From Calliphora vicina (lineage: Eukaryota; Arthropoda; Insecta; Diptera; Calliphoridae), in contig NC_088783.1 in the NCBI RefSeq assembly GCF_958450345.1, positions 22,881,701-22,945,700 of the forward strand: 64,000 nucleotides of DNA, read 5' to 3'. Each line of letters starts with the position of its first letter. Within the stretch, counting starts at the first letter, position 1. A program made the position numbers and the translations under genes. Under the pieces are notes generated by a model. That model searched no databases and was not told where the DNA came from. It was given only the letters and a program-made list of their open reading frames with translations. Positions 45,926 to 58,508 of the stretch are shown here, piece by piece.

Positions 45926-46735
45926 CTCCTTGCAAAACGTCTTAATAATTTTTGTCAGCATTAGCACTGACTTGGTATTACACAACCATATGGTCAGCAT
46001 GTGTGTTCACATGTGATATTTGGTTAAATACTTCTTGCATAATAATAAAACTTATTTGAACAAATAAGTTTACGCTTTATTTTCATATGAAATTGTATGG
46101 CTATCTATTTTAATATGTATCTATGTATGTGTAAGGTTTTTTTGTATATAATAAAATCATAATCCGTGCTAGAATGTACAAACGATTATTTTGCATATGA
46201 AAAACTTTGAGATAGAGAGATTTTGTGTGTTTGGTTTTTTTTTTAATAAAATTGTATTTTAAATTCCTGTTAACCGCAATAATGAATATAATTTAAAAAC
46301 CACATACATATACACAATTTTAATCCTTTTCTAGTTGTTTTTGTGCTTAACACTCTCTTTCGTAACACCCACATGTACAAATGTACATATACTACTAACG
46401 TTTTCAACCACACACTCATACACTTGAAATAATTGTGAACTGAGTGTTCATAGATATGAAGTGTAGTATAGTGTAGTATATGTGTGTGAAGCTTTAAATT
46501 GTGCCAAAACTAACACATTTAAATTGTTGGTCATAAAAAGATAAATGATTGTATATACGATCTAAGGTCATAAACCTACATCAACACAACAAATGTGTCA
46601 TTTGATGTTTATGGTAGGAATCTTTATATTAGAGTGGTATTGGAAATATTTGACTAAAAATATTGCATGCATATGTAAGTTATAAAGGAAAAACGGAAAG
46701 TGTCTATGATAAAACATATTCTTGAAGTATTATGC
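45926..46735. other. AT-rich stretch, nothing assigned
   Basis: Only low-complexity runs such as 'gtgtagtatagtgtagtat' near 46462. Confidence 0.45.
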
Positions 46736-47167
46736 TATGTTCACACTTGGGCTTTTAAACGCGTTTAAGCAAAATTTTGATTAAGTTAATCAAAGCCGTT
46801 CACATTACATATGAGATGATTAAGTTGACAAATATATACTTTATTAAAGAGATCAGCAGATTATTTTAAACTTTTTGATTATGAAATTGTGGACATTGAG
46901 GAATTATTTAAGGTTTTTTTAACGAAAAAAACAACTTCTGTCAAAATTTATTTATCAGTACTACACTGAAAGGTGGCCGATGCTACATCATACTCGGTGT
47001 GAGGTATGTTCAGGTGATTCTATGTGATTAATGAAGTGATTATGTTTTAATCATATCAATTTGAAGTGATTAACAAATCATTTAAATGTATGGATAATCA
47101 TCTCGATTTTGAAGTGATTAGAGCTTAATCACGTTTGAGATGATTAACTCTGCAAATGTGAACATTA
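46736..47167. mobile_element. hAT-like element with gtgattaa/gatgattaa repeats
   Basis: The left end tatgttcacacttg and right end (reversed) taatgttcacatttg form a TIR. Both sides carry many 'gtgattaa', 'gatgattaa' and complementary 'ttaatca' words. The flanking octamers are a poor match (tattatgc / tattagat), so the hAT assignment rests on layout similarity to the other elements in this window. Confidence 0.5.
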
Positions 47168-47169
47168 TA

Positions 47170-47565
47170 TTAGATCGACTTAGAAATAAAAGATATTTTA
47201 AGATTTCTAGCTTTCATTTTGAAACATTTTTACAATATAAATTTATTCAAAGTATTGGTCATTGTTAGCCATTGCCATTTCTCATCTTTCTGTCAACTTA
47301 TGGATTCCGAGCCAAAACAACTGCTTTTGAGGCCAAGAACGATTCAAGCCAATTTTGCATACTCTATTCTATATTGAAGCATATCCCAGAGAGAGCGTTC
47401 AGTCCAGATAAGGTCTGGATTTTGAGGCAAAATTTTCTGACCACTTCGTTCTTAATAGTTTTTACAGATATTGCAATATGTGGCCGAGTTTTGTCATGAT
47501 GGAATATTACCCCCTGTCTATACATGATAAACTTTAAAATGGTTGTCAAGATAAAATATTATATA
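47170..47565 (-). pseudogene. mariner transposase relic 2
   Basis: The minus strand 47364-47549 encodes GVIFHHDKTRPHIAISVKT, the second catalytic Asp region of a mariner transposase. The downstream C-terminal part ('LNALSGICF') parallels relic 1. The 3' flank near 47240-47270 ('tttattcaaagtattggtca') matches relic 1 without its MITE. The 5' half of the gene is absent: a Helitron-like element (47566-48482) starts here and no mariner resumes beyond it. Many stops and gaps; not functional. Confidence 0.8.
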
Positions 47566-48482
47566 CTAGCTGACCCGACAGACTTTGTACTGTCCAAGTT
47601 AAATTTAGATATTTTGAGTTTCTATATAAAAAATCGATTTTTGGTCAGAAATATGAGTGATAACAGATCGAGATGTTTTTCTTGATTCAACGCTTATTGG
47701 CCAAATTATTAGCAAATTTAGATATTTTGAGTTTTTATATAAAAAAAAATCGATTTTTGGTTAGAAATATGAGTGATCACAAATCGAGCTGCTTTTCTCG
47801 ATTAAACGCTTATTGGCCAAGTAATTAGCAAATTTAAATATTTTGAGTTTTTATATAAAAAATCGAATTTTGGTTAGAAATATGAGTGATCCCTGATCGA
47901 GCTCCTTTTCTTGATTCAACGCTTATTGGCCAAGTTATTAGCGAATTTAGATATATAGAGTTTTTATATAAAAAATCGAATTTTGGTCAGATCGAGCTCC
48001 TTTTCTTGATTAAACGCTTATTGGCCAAGTTAATCGATTTAAGCTATTGTAAGTTTTTATATAAGTAATCGAATTTTGGTCTGAATTATGATTGATCACA
48101 GACCGATGTGTTTTGCAGATGTATTTAATAAGTTTGCGTATTAGTGGACGTGGACAATTTTTATTTATGTAAAAACTTTTGCGCACTATGTATTGCGAAT
48201 ATTAAAAAAATAGTTTAATCGGTCCAGGCTTCCTGCGATTTTGGATATACCGAAAATGGTCAATTTTTCTTTCAGTAAAAACTTAAATTGGATTACTATG
48301 ATCATTTAAACTAGAAATTAGCCAAATCGATGTAGCAGTTTTTAGATTTTAGATAAATCGAAAAAAGTGGGAGTGGTCAATTTTTCATTCCGTAAAAATC
48401 TAAGTTGGGCTATGGCGAACATTTTAGAAAAAAATCGTTACCAACGAACGATATTTGATTTTTATTTATATATGTAGATAGA
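47566..48482 (-). mobile_element. Helitron-like element C, copy 2
   Basis: Minus orientation. The 3' end reads gtctgtcgggtcagCTAG followed by T (47566-47569 is the CTAG). The 5' end is near 48482 ('atctatctacatatataaat', then 'atcaaatatcgttcgttgg'). Contains about four ~115-bp monomers and the 'gtggtcaatttttcattccg'-type left part. Rep/helicase coding is absent. Confidence 0.78.
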
Positions 48483-49844
48483 TTAGTATTATTGCTTCGT
48501 TATGACAAAATTGTTAGTGCTTTTGCTGAGACAACTTTTTCTTGACAACAAACGTCATTAATTGTTATGATAAATATTTGTCAATTATAGACAGGGGGTT
48601 ACGGTCGCATGTCTGGCAGCATCAGTTGCTTTCGGTATAGTTTCCGAATAGTCTGACCAGATATCAGCAGCTCATACTTATATATATTTAATAAAAATAT
48701 CTTAAATAATCCAAAATCCACAAAATAAGGGTCACCCTAATACACATATACACAACTGTAGCTATGCTATTACTACTCATAGTGTCTCACTTATCTCTAT
48801 CACATGCAAGCAAACACACCATAAACTCCGTTACTTTTGCATTCATCCCTCCCTTTGAATCCCCATTGGTCACAGATATAGTGGAAAATGTGTTATAATA
48901 CATAACGGGGATAAGATGTTATTTGTGGTCAAGTATACATAAACATTGGTTTCATTTATAACCCAGCAGCAGGCCACCGTCGTCATCATCATCGTCCTCA
49001 TCATCTAACTGCTGAGCTGTTTTGCTTTGCTTAGTTTGGTATGAAAATTAAATGAGAAAAAAAAACTGGACGGTAAAATAAATAAAACTGAATTGAAAAC
49101 ACAAGCAAACGAGCACTGCCAATGGAAATAGAAAATAGAAATAGAAAAATGTAAAACCTCTCAACCACAATATGTCAACTTACAATGATATATGATCTTA
49201 ATATAAATCATTTAATATGTATATGACTCGAGTTGAGTAGAGCCGAGTTAACTGTAAATATTCCATTTACATACGTACAACATATGTTGACCATAAAAAA
49301 AGCTGGCTAAGAAAACATTTTATGCTTTGCACAAGCATCCCATACTGCTTAGCATAGAATGGGTATAGATATGTATAGGAGTGTGTGTGATTTTATTCAT
49401 TTTGGCCATTTGTGGTTGGTTTAAGTATGTAAATAGTTTTAAGGAACAAGTTATCAATTTTAATAAATTATTAATTATACATCCATACATATGTACACAA
49501 ATAAAATTCGACTTATATTGCCAGATAATTTTGAGGTTTTAGAAAATGATTAATTATGAACTTAAAAATAAAGATTAGATAAAGGGTTTTGGCCCCACAC
49601 ACTTTGCCAGATATAAAGATTTTTTTGTTTTCTTAAATTGAAAGCCTATGGGGTATAAGTGATATTATTATAAAACACTCGCCATGGGGGACTTGTATTA
49701 ACAAATTATATAGCATAAATGAAAAAATTGCTTACAATCTATATCGCTACTCATTCAGCAATTTCAAAACAATAGCAGGCAGCAGGATTAGGTTGCTTAA
49801 GGCGAACAAATTTTGGGACATTTTTGTAATGAATTTTCCGCAAT
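48483..49844. other. AT-rich stretch, nothing firm
   Basis: A short 'cgtcatcatcatcgtcctc' simple-sequence patch lies at 48979. At 49751-49860 the minus strand is open with TLRRKLLKELRKIHYKNV-like residues. I could not link it to a family. No gene called. Confidence 0.4.
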
Positions 49845-50158
49845 TCCTTTAAAAGTTTTCTTCTTAATGTTACAATATTCACGAAAGTCATGTAACGAAA
49901 TTGTATGACGATCGGTACATAATTAGTTATAGCTGTCATATAAGGCCCGCATCCGAAAATCACTTTAACGAGCATAAATCTCTTTAAAATGTTGATATCC
50001 ACATCAACCAAATTTCACGGCGATCGGTCCATAATTAGTCATAGCTCCCATATAATTCCAAATTACGAAAATAAATTATTGAAATTTAAAAAAAAGTTTT
50101 TGCTCATTTGATCAGTTTATACTTTCCGGCTGGACCGACTATACTTTCTTACTTGTTT
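49845..50158 (-). repeat. Helentron-like family A, 5' fragment
   Basis: The minus strand begins aaaacaagtaagaaagtata, has 'tatgggagctatgac', 'attatggaccgatcgcc', 'aagagatttatgctcg' and 'gatgcgggccttatatg'. This corresponds to about two monomers, then stops. Confidence 0.75.
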
Positions 50159-50389
50159 TAATGAAATTAGAAACCATTCAAAAGGTTTGAGCAACATTGT
50201 ACAGTCAAATATATTTCTTTTATACTTCTTTTAAAACGGTGGTAAATTAACTATAAGACAATTTCTTCGAACAAAATTTACTGGTTTTAGCTTTAATTTA
50301 GTATTAGAAAATTTCCGGAAATGCAAAGATTTCATAAATTCCTCCAGGGAAAGAAAAAATCCGGGATATTATGAACCCTAAGCAGGATT
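50159..50389. other. AT-rich spacer
   Basis: Nothing recognised. Confidence 0.35.
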
Positions 50390-50574
50390 CATCCAAAAGT
50401 AGAGAACTTGGGTACCATACGAATTGAAGCTGAGAGTCCTGAAATGTTGCTTGAACTCTATAAAAGAAAATAAATTTTGCATAGAGTCATTACTAGCGAT
50501 AAAAAATGGAACCATTACGATAATCCGAAGCGAATCAACACCAGAGCAAAATATCCATAATTTTTTTTAATGTT
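50390..50574 (+). pseudogene. mariner transposase relic 3
   Basis: The plus strand carries decayed mariner coding: 'gagaacttgggtaccatacg' (W-V-P-Y/H-x-L region) and 'gataaaaaatggaaccatta' then 'cgataatccgaagcg' (D-K-K-W-x-H-Y-D-N-P-K-R, containing the first catalytic Asp). It ends at 'aaatatccat' exactly where Helitron-like copy 3 begins. Only about 60 codons are represented, with frame breaks. Not functional. Confidence 0.75.
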
Positions 50575-51626
50575 CGTAATACATAGTCCGCAATAGCTTT
50601 TACATAAATAAAAATTGTCCACGTCCACTAATACGACGACTTATTAAATACATGTATATCTGCAAAATACATCGGTGTGTGATCACTCATATTTCTTAAA
50701 AAAATCAATTTTTTTATATAAAAACTCAAAATATCTAAATTCGCTAATAACTTGGACAATAAGCGTTTAAACAAGAAAAGCAGCTCGATCTGTGATCACT
50801 CATATTTCTGACCAAAAATAGATTTTTTATATAAAAACTCAAAATATCTAAATTCGCAAATAAAATGGCCAATAAGCGTTTAATCAAGAAAAAGACCTCG
50901 ATCTGTGATCACTCATATTTCTTACCAAAATTCGATTTTTTATATAAAAACTCAAAATATCTAAATTCGCTAATAACTTGGCCAATAAGCGTTTACTCAA
51001 GAAAAGAAGATCGATCTGTGATCACTCAAATTTCTGACCAAAATTCGATTTTTTTATATAAAAACTCAAAATATCTAAATTCGCTAATAACTTGGCCAAT
51101 AAGCGTTTAATCAAGAAAAAGAGCTCGATCTGTGATCACTCATATTTCTGACCAAAAATCGATTTGTTTATATAAAAACTCAAAATAACTAAAATCGCTA
51201 ATAACTTGGCCAATAAGCGATTAATCAAGAAAAGGAGATCGATCTGTGATCACTTATATTTCTGACAAAAAAAAAAACGATTTTTTATATAAACTCACAA
51301 TATCTAAAATCGCGAATAACTTGGCCAATAAGAGTTTAATCAAGAAAAGGAGCTCGATCTGTGATCACTCATTTTTCAGACCAAAATTCCATTACATAAA
51401 AACTCAAAATATGTACATTGATTTACATGTATTCTGTTGTTGCAAGATTTAGGTCTTTGACAACAAACTTAGGTTCTTTGTCTCTCAGTAGCGCTTCTAT
51501 GTATATTTTATTCTATGTCCTATATGAATAAAAATTATCATTCAATAATACGCTTCTGACAAATTCACAAATCGAACACAAGCTTTTTTTTAACTTGGAC
51601 AGTACAACGTCTGTCGGGTCAGCTTG
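50575..51626 (+). mobile_element. Helitron-like element C, copy 3 (5' truncated)
   Basis: It lacks the usual TCTATA start and opens within the 'gcaatagcttttacata' left part. Six ~115-bp monomers (cgctaataacttgg at 50737, 50966, 51083, 51196, 51312 and a variant at 50855) follow, then 'acttggacagtacaacg' and the 3' end 'gtctgtcgggtcagcttg', where CTAG has become CTTG. Reading frames at 50865-51452 are monomer translations. Confidence 0.78.
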
Positions 51627-52188
51627 TGATGAATAATAAAGTTTTCCCTACATAACAAGAAAACCAGAGACAAATTACTTCTAATTATAAGATACAATTT
51701 CACTCAAGTGGAATAAGTCGAAGGACTTATTCGTTATAGTTACAAATTTATACAGACATCAAAATAGATTTTGTGGTAAAAATTAATATTTCAACGGACG
51801 ATTCGGTCAGCTTTGCTGACGTTCCATGTTTCAGCATATCGGCAGGACAGTACTTTAAAAGTTTTATGTACCGAAATAACTGGAATTACAGTTAAATTAG
51901 TAGATTTGTCAACTTATTTGTGATTTTTGTAAATTTTACAATATTAACAATTTAATTCATGGTGAGATTACCGTTATAACAGCAAATACCGTTATCGCTA
52001 AGTCAATATGCCGTTACCGCTTAATCACCGTAATATTCCAATTTAGCGTTACCATTGCCTTTTAACCATTTTGAATCAATAGCCAACTTTGTTTTTTACA
52101 TTTAATGATGACCGCACTCTGTGGCGTATGAGTGATTTTTTATTAAGCATACGCCATGGTGGGAGGTTATCAGTTAATTAGCTTCATG
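51627..52188. other. Spacer with accgtta cluster and short palindrome
   Basis: Variants of taccgtta recur within 51970-52035 ('taccgttataac', 'taccgttatcgct', 'gccgttaccgct'), resembling the subterminal clusters of the hAT elements, but no termini were found. At 52122-52156 lies the inverted copy of the short palindrome at 33290. Confidence 0.4.
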
Positions 52189-52196
52189 ATAGTCAT

Positions 52197-53107
52197 TAGG
52201 GTATTCAATTAATCGGGTTTCTGGTTTAATCGGTTAATCGAGCAAATAATTAATCGAGGTTTAGATTTATTCGGTTAATAATCGGTTAATTTAAAATTAT
52301 TCGATTAACCGAATAATTTCTATTTTCATTTTAAATTGAAAATACAACAACGAATTTTGTGTACAAAAATATAAAAAAACAGCCAATAAGGCATTTGAGA
52401 TCATTTTTGATTAGAAAGATATTAACATCTACTATTTATATTTCTGAAATCGCATGATTTGTTGAAAATTTATTTAAGAAATAGTAAAATGTCATAATAT
52501 ATTCAAAGACGTTTTTCTCGAAACTACATTTTTGAATTATGACGTTGCAGTTTTTTAGGGTTTTAGTGAGATCTTCTGAAATAATGTTTTATAAAAAGAA
52601 TATAATTTAAACGATTTTTTCTTTAGATTTAATACAACTTTTCTTGGAAAAAAACTCTCTCGCTGATTGTATATGTTGGAGAAATCAAAAGCATGATAAA
52701 GAATATTCCTTTTTGGATTGTTTTAGATTTTGATTAATTTAATAGTTTCGTTTAGTTAATAAAAGACTCATTTCAGAAAAAAGTTTCGTCTATACATGTA
52801 AATACAAACAAAGTTTCAAATACATGTAAATTAAATATGTCAGTTGTTATACATACTCACTAATCATGTTTATTGGATGTTCAAAAATATCTAATTTTAA
52901 TTTGAAATTTGCACATGAATTGAAACGGAAAAATAAATACAAAAAAATTTAAAGTGCAAAAAAAAGGAATTTCGGTTAATCGGTTAATCGACACAAATTA
53001 ATCGGTTTATTTGTTATTTGAAAATCGGCAATTTCAAATTATTCGAACAGTTAACCGTACAAAAGTAATCGGTTAACCGATTAACGGTTAATCGATTGAA
53101 TACCCTA
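52197..53107. mobile_element. hAT element with TTAATCGGTTAATCG repeats, copy 2
   Basis: Same TIR (TAGGGTATTCAAT both ends) and interior as 23353-24421. The 8-bp TSD is ATAGTCAT (52189-52196 and 53108-53115). Relative to copy 1 it lacks about 230 bp in the left interior and the 'gttgcagcaaatgagcg' segment, and has a small extra block near 52785-52850. Confidence 0.92.
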
Positions 53108-53115
53108 ATAGTCAT

Positions 53116-54823
53116 ATAAAAACCTATATAAAACAATTGTTGTAGAATAATATGAAAAGTTTATATTTGGTATAAAATATTTTTTATATTTTCATAATTT
53201 GGAAATGATTTTCCTTAATTTTATCAAATTATGCTAATAAACTAGAGAATATTTATTTAATTTGTTTAGTTGTAGCAGCAAACTTTTATGACTTTTGCGA
53301 ATAATGAGAAATCTAGAGAAGATAACTTGATGCTGCAATGCTTAAGGTTGGATATAGTGAAAGCTGAAACTTAATTTAAAAATAAAATATGTCATTGCTT
53401 TAATATTATGATAACTAACTTTATTTCAATGATAACTAAAACAATTAGAAAACATTTAAAAAATTGTGTTATTTTTATGATAATTAAAACAATTATTCAA
53501 AAGAGTGAAAAAAACACTTTATTATAAGTTCACATTCTATTGGCAAGTATAAAGGCTTCTTTTTAGTTCCAGTTTGCTGAATATAATTTGCTTTTTAAGG
53601 CAAATTAAATTTTTACATTAACTTTTGTGTAATTTTTTTCTTTTGATGAGTTTGTTTGTTAGACGCTTTAGATTTGTTTTTTTTTTGTTAAGCTCAACAT
53701 AATTTCTAATAAAAGTTTTTGCATTATAAAAACTCAGTTTTTATTAAAAGAAAAAATAAGAAAAATAGGACGAATATGGTGGGTAAAATTAAGATAACTG
53801 TCTTAGGCGAATATTAAAGAACCCTTTTTAGAATGTGTAAAATAAAATAATTGAAGATCTACCCAGATTTTATATTGTAGAAATAAATACAGATATAAAC
53901 TGTAAATATACAAAAGGTTGATGTATATTTCATATTTAAACAATAGCTACAATTGAATGAAAGCTAAAATACTAAGATGTGTGTTCAAGTGATTTTAAAT
54001 AGTAGCATTAATATCTTCCAATTGAATAACAAACAATTTAAAAAATTTAATATGCCTTTTTGTGTGAAAACGTGAAGCGTATAAAAAACACATTTCTAAA
54101 AGATTATGCAGTCAAGTCAAGCCAACTAAAAAATAAAAACTTGGCTAGAAACACCATCATAGACTTGGTATCACACAGAAACATACCCACTCCCATACAA
54201 AACAATGGAGAAAATCATAAAAACAAAGATAAACAGAAGTCAACATTAAACAGTTTGTGCCAGGCATTTTACATTTTACATTTTAGATTTAGACTCAACG
54301 ATTGTTTTTAGTCCTTCTCGCTAACAGCCACGTAACTAGGCAACATAAAACTTATTTACTATTATATCTAGTGAATGTAGTAGATGTAGTATTTAGTAGC
54401 AGCAGCAGTAGTCTAGTAGTTGTAGTAGTTATACTACACATTTATATTTAGTGCCTGTTGCAAGAGTGTGAGTGGTAGTGTGTATGAGTATATAATTAAA
54501 TATTAATAAAGTATTGTTTGTACATTGTATATTCAACAGACATACTTACACATTAGGGAGGCTTTTATTATGCAATTTTGCGATTTAGAGGTTGGTGTTT
54601 CGTGTATTAAGACAAAATATTTTCAAACAAATTAAATTTTGAAAAACAAAAATTTTAATATAAAATGTGAAAATTTTCTGAAATAGAGAAACTTTATATC
54701 GAATCCCAAATTTCACATTTTCAAAATTTTTTTAAAAGAAATTTCAAAATATTGAAAACATTAAAAGAAAATAAAAAAATGCAAAATTTGTGACTATTAT
54801 GTGTTGGATTAAGAACTGATTTA
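53116..54823. other. AT-rich stretch, nothing assigned
   Basis: About 1.7 kb without a recognisable gene or bounded element. An 83-codon frame at 54060-54311 has no domain and no coding signature. AGC/AGT-rich patch near 54395-54430. Confidence 0.45.
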
Positions 54824-54968
54824 TTGGGCGTATGACTTAAAAATGCCGGATTTACAATAGATTAAAACCGCGTATATTTTGAACGTGGTTTTTGCTTTTA
54901 ATAACTTATGTGTAATTTTAAACGACGCATATCTGTCATTTATTCTAACTTAGTTATTGAACATTATA

Positions 54969-56125
54969 AGGACTGAGATAGAAAAAATCTTAACATACAT
55001 ATATGTTAATTAAAATTTATTTGATTGAAATTATTAATACAATTTACAACAAAACAGGTAGTTCATCTCCTTTTAAAATCTACCGCACTTTTGGAAACTT
55101 TTTTTGAGATCTTCAATTCTTTTTTAACAAGAACCCAATATCTGTCCACTGACCTTAGATCCAGGGAGTTTGGAGGATTTGCCTCTCTTGGTACAAATAA
55201 CACATCATAGTTCTTGTACCACTCAAGACCTTGTTTACCATAGTGATAGGATGTCAAATCAGGCCATAAATAAGTGAACACATTAAGAAGTCTTATGATA
55301 GGAAGCATCCGATTTGGTAAACATTCATTGATATAAATTTCGGTATTCATAGAGCTCTTTGTAACAAATATTTGGCTTCTTTTGCCGCAACTGCATATTG
55401 CTTGACATGCCAATAACTTTTTGGGAAAATTTTCTGCTTTTGGGTCCTAAACTTTATTACAACATTCCCTCGAACATCAGCAACATAAAAATATTGACGC
55501 GGAAGCTGCGAAAAATTTGCCATGCATATCTTTTGTCATCCATTATGCAGCTGGTATATTTTTTGTCTAAAATTTGACATTAATTTTCGAGCTCTGTCGT
55601 TGGACTCTAAATTTTTAGCAGATTTCCTGCCAGGGACATTTTGAGCCTTATATGTTTATTTTTAAACCTGCATTGGCTTTAACTCTTCGTACCAAATAGG
55701 CCGAGTACTGAGCTAACCGGACTACTTTCCTACCGTTTGTGTTGGTAGCTCTTTTGAAAATGCTTTCTATTTATTGGTTATAGAAACATCATTTGGACCA
55801 TTCATTCTACATGAACCAGATTTTCTATCAACGGACAAGTTCTCCCGATACTGTTTAATAACATTGGAATCAGTTTGATGACAGACCTTTGATTGTTTGT
55901 ACAACCCTTTGTTAGAACCAAGTTGGGTTTTGTTGAAAATATTTAATAATTTTAGTACGCACTTTTTTCTCGTCACTCATTTTAATCAGATTAAAAACTA
56001 ATGAACATAATTGACATTAGACATAATAACTGGCATGCTTTACAAAGGTGACTTGATAAAAAATCAAATAATACTTGGGTTAAAAGGATAATAAACGTGT
56101 GATAAGGCTTTTCGATCTCAGTCCT
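54969..56125 (-). mobile_element. DD37E transposon, decayed copy 3 nested in mariner
   Basis: Termini aggactgagatagaaaaa (left) and aggactgagatcgaaaag (right, reversed) match the intact element. The flanking dinucleotides are TA (54967-54968) and TG (56126-56127), the latter mutated. 1157 bp. Insertion into mariner 4 shows that DD37E was active after that mariner. Confidence 0.9.
55055..55980 (-). pseudogene. DD37E transposase pseudogene, copy 3
   Basis: The start (MSDEKK) lies at 55978-55980. The N-terminal helix-turn-helix is disrupted by frameshifts; a shifted frame at 55767-55976 still shows the DNA coding for 'VCHQT..NVIKQYRENLSVDRK'. The best-preserved part is 55063-55413: QAICSCGKRSQIFVTKSS, WPDLTSYHYGKQGLEW with the second Asp intact, and LRSVDRYW, in which the catalytic Glu is replaced by Asp. 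The C-terminal ~30 codons are deleted. Non-functional. Confidence 0.88.
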
Positions 56126-56875
56126 TGGTATGTATAAACAACAAAGTTCAAAACAGTTTGAAGACCAAAAATTGGAGGCACAACTCCATTTTGTATGTAC
56201 GAAATTATGTTTGAACGCTGTGAAAGAAAATAATTTATGCACCGAATCATTAATTACTAAAAAACGGATCCATTACAATGAGCCGAAGATCGTACGTGTA
56301 GTCCGCCCAACTAGCCGAATCGACAACAAATCCAAATATCCATGGCGCTAAGGTAATTCTCTGTATTTATTGAGAGCAAAATCATCCTATCTATTATGCT
56401 GCTGATATCTGGACAGATCATCACATGGAACTTGTACCGAACACAACTGATGCGTTTGAAGCGTGTATTGAAAAATGTTCAGAATATGCGGCCAGACATG
56501 AAACAATAATATTCCATCATGGAAACTCTCGGACACATTATGCAATACTTGTTAAAAGCTTTTTTGAATGAAGTGGTGGGAGTTTTGCCTCACCCGCCTT
56601 ATAGTCCAGACCTAACCCACTTTACTGCTATTTAGTTCGATCGATGCAGAACGCTCTCTCTGGGATACGTTTTACTTTGGCACAGAGTATCGGATATTGG
56701 TTTGATTCGTTCTTGGTATCAGAAGCAGTTCGTTTGTCTCTGAATCCATATGTTGTCAAAAAGATGAGAAAAGATCAGAGCTAACAATGGATAATACTTT
56801 GAATAATTTTATAAGTGTTTTATAATAAAAGCTAAAAGTTTTGAAAATCCGGCATTTTGAAGTCATAAACCAATA

Positions 56876-58504
56876 CTTGTTAGGGTTTTAAACAAAATAA
56901 TTTTAAAAACATAAATTTTAGTATATTCTTATGCAGCTAATAATTTATCCTAGCGAATTTATTAATTGAAATTTGTGAAAAAAATTTTAATAATTGATGC
57001 TATAAATAGTTTTTTTTATTTTTTTTAAATCATTGAGATAAATTTCCAAAAACTTAAGTTAAATTTTTGTATGCATTTAATTATTTATCATTTAAGAATT
57101 TTGAATTTCATTATTTTTCACCACTAGGTGGATTGATATTTTGGAAAAAGAGCTTTTACGCATGGTATGGTATTTATTAGACATGAAATATTGCATTTAA
57201 AGAAAACTTTGACAACTATTACGAAATATATTGGCAAAAAACAAAATAATTTCAAGATAAAAATCGATAATTGAAACTTAAATACCTTTTAAAGTATAAG
57301 ATATAAATTAGTGAAATATTCACATAATAGGTACAACTGTTAAAATTGTTTCAATAGTTAAAATTTGGGATTTGAGATATGCATGCAATTTTATGAGTTT
57401 TTGACATCAAGTTATAACCGGTTACAGTTGTACGTAAATTCTTATATTTAATCATTTTTGGAAACACATCTGTTGAAATACAAACTCTTTTGTTTTAGAA
57501 TTTTTTTTTTAAAATTTAATTTTTTTAAAATTTTTGAAATGTTTGCTACATTGAACAAAAACACGAAACTTCAAAAAATATATCTAAGCTCAAAACTTTA
57601 GCTGATTTTGCTAAAATTTTCAGAATTTTATTTTTAGATAACGGAGAACAATTTTATTCGTTGGGGCATAGAAACAAGGAATATTGCTGGTAAAATATCC
57701 AAGCTGAAAAAGATGAAGGCAATCAATTAAAGACATTGTGAGCGTCGAAAATTATAATAGTGCTAAATAAGAGCCACTCTAATTCATATACTTTAATAAT
57801 AATTTTCTATTTGTCTGTTTGCTTTTATGCTAAGGGTAAACGAATTCTTCTTAACTTGTATTAGTTGTTGTTGGTTGAACGATAATGTTATGTTGTTGTT
57901 GTTGCTGTTGTGTTTCTTGCTTCTTTTGTTTGCTCGTGCGTTAATTGCACTTTAATCTTTAATTTTTATATTCATCGTAATTTGTTTAAGTTATTTAGAC
58001 ATGACTATCATCCTTAAATATTTTTATATTCAAAGAATTTTTATCTATTGACCTTTTTGTGTACGAGTTAACTAGGATTTTTGATATTTTATTTATAGTT
58101 GGTATAGTGTAAAATATATGTGTATGTATAGCTGGTTTCTATTTTTAAACTGCTTATAATAATAATAATCGACTTATGTTCTAAAGCTACTTGACATACA
58201 AACTTTGATTATATAAAAATTTCTATTGCAAATATCGATATTTAATTAAATAAGCATTATTTTGTGTAAACATGTAACAGTAAAATAAATATTTATTAAA
58301 AATATATCGCTGGTTCTCCTACAAAAGTTTTTTCAACTAACAATTTTTTTAGGGGAGCAATCAGAATGCTGAAAATCTATTTCATTCTGCGCTTTCGTAT
58401 TCTTTAAAATCATAACAAATTTTAATAAATTTTCATTCTTAGAAATTTATATGAACTAAATTTTTTTCGTACTTATAATCATAAAATTTAGAAAAAAACT
58501 AATA
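56876..58504. other. AT-rich stretch, nothing assigned
   Basis: No gene. 'aagagccactctaattcat' near 57768-57786 resembles the right end of family E (34890-34910), but no left partner was found. A (TTG)n run is near 57865-57910. Confidence 0.4.
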
Positions 58505-58508
58505 ATAT

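Larger units (their letters stand above)
54824..56873 (+). mobile_element. mariner element 4 (relic), split by DD37E copy 3
   Basis: The TIRs are ttgggcgtatgacttaaaa (left) and ttggtttatgacttcaaaa (right, reversed), both followed by atgccggattt. TA lies on either side (54822-54823 and 56874-56875). Removing the nested DD37E copy leaves about 0.9 kb. The right part encodes decayed transposase: KQFEDQKLEAQLHF (56145 on), ENNLCTESL, HYNEPK around the first catalytic Asp position (now Asn), an 'HHGNSRTHYAI' segment, and 'PHPPYSPDLTH' with the third Asp. Stops and frameshifts are frequent. Confidence 0.9.

Noticed and set aside
45594..45935. 113-codon minus-strand frame
   Set aside because: Coincides with a DINE-like 3' fragment; motifs are at DNA level and shared with non-coding repeats.
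50865..51452. Frames with repeated 'LANKRLIKK'-like peptides
   Set aside because: Translations of the Helitron ~115-bp monomers.
54060..54311. 83-codon plus frame
   Set aside because: Lys/Asn-rich residues expected from AT-rich DNA; no motif.
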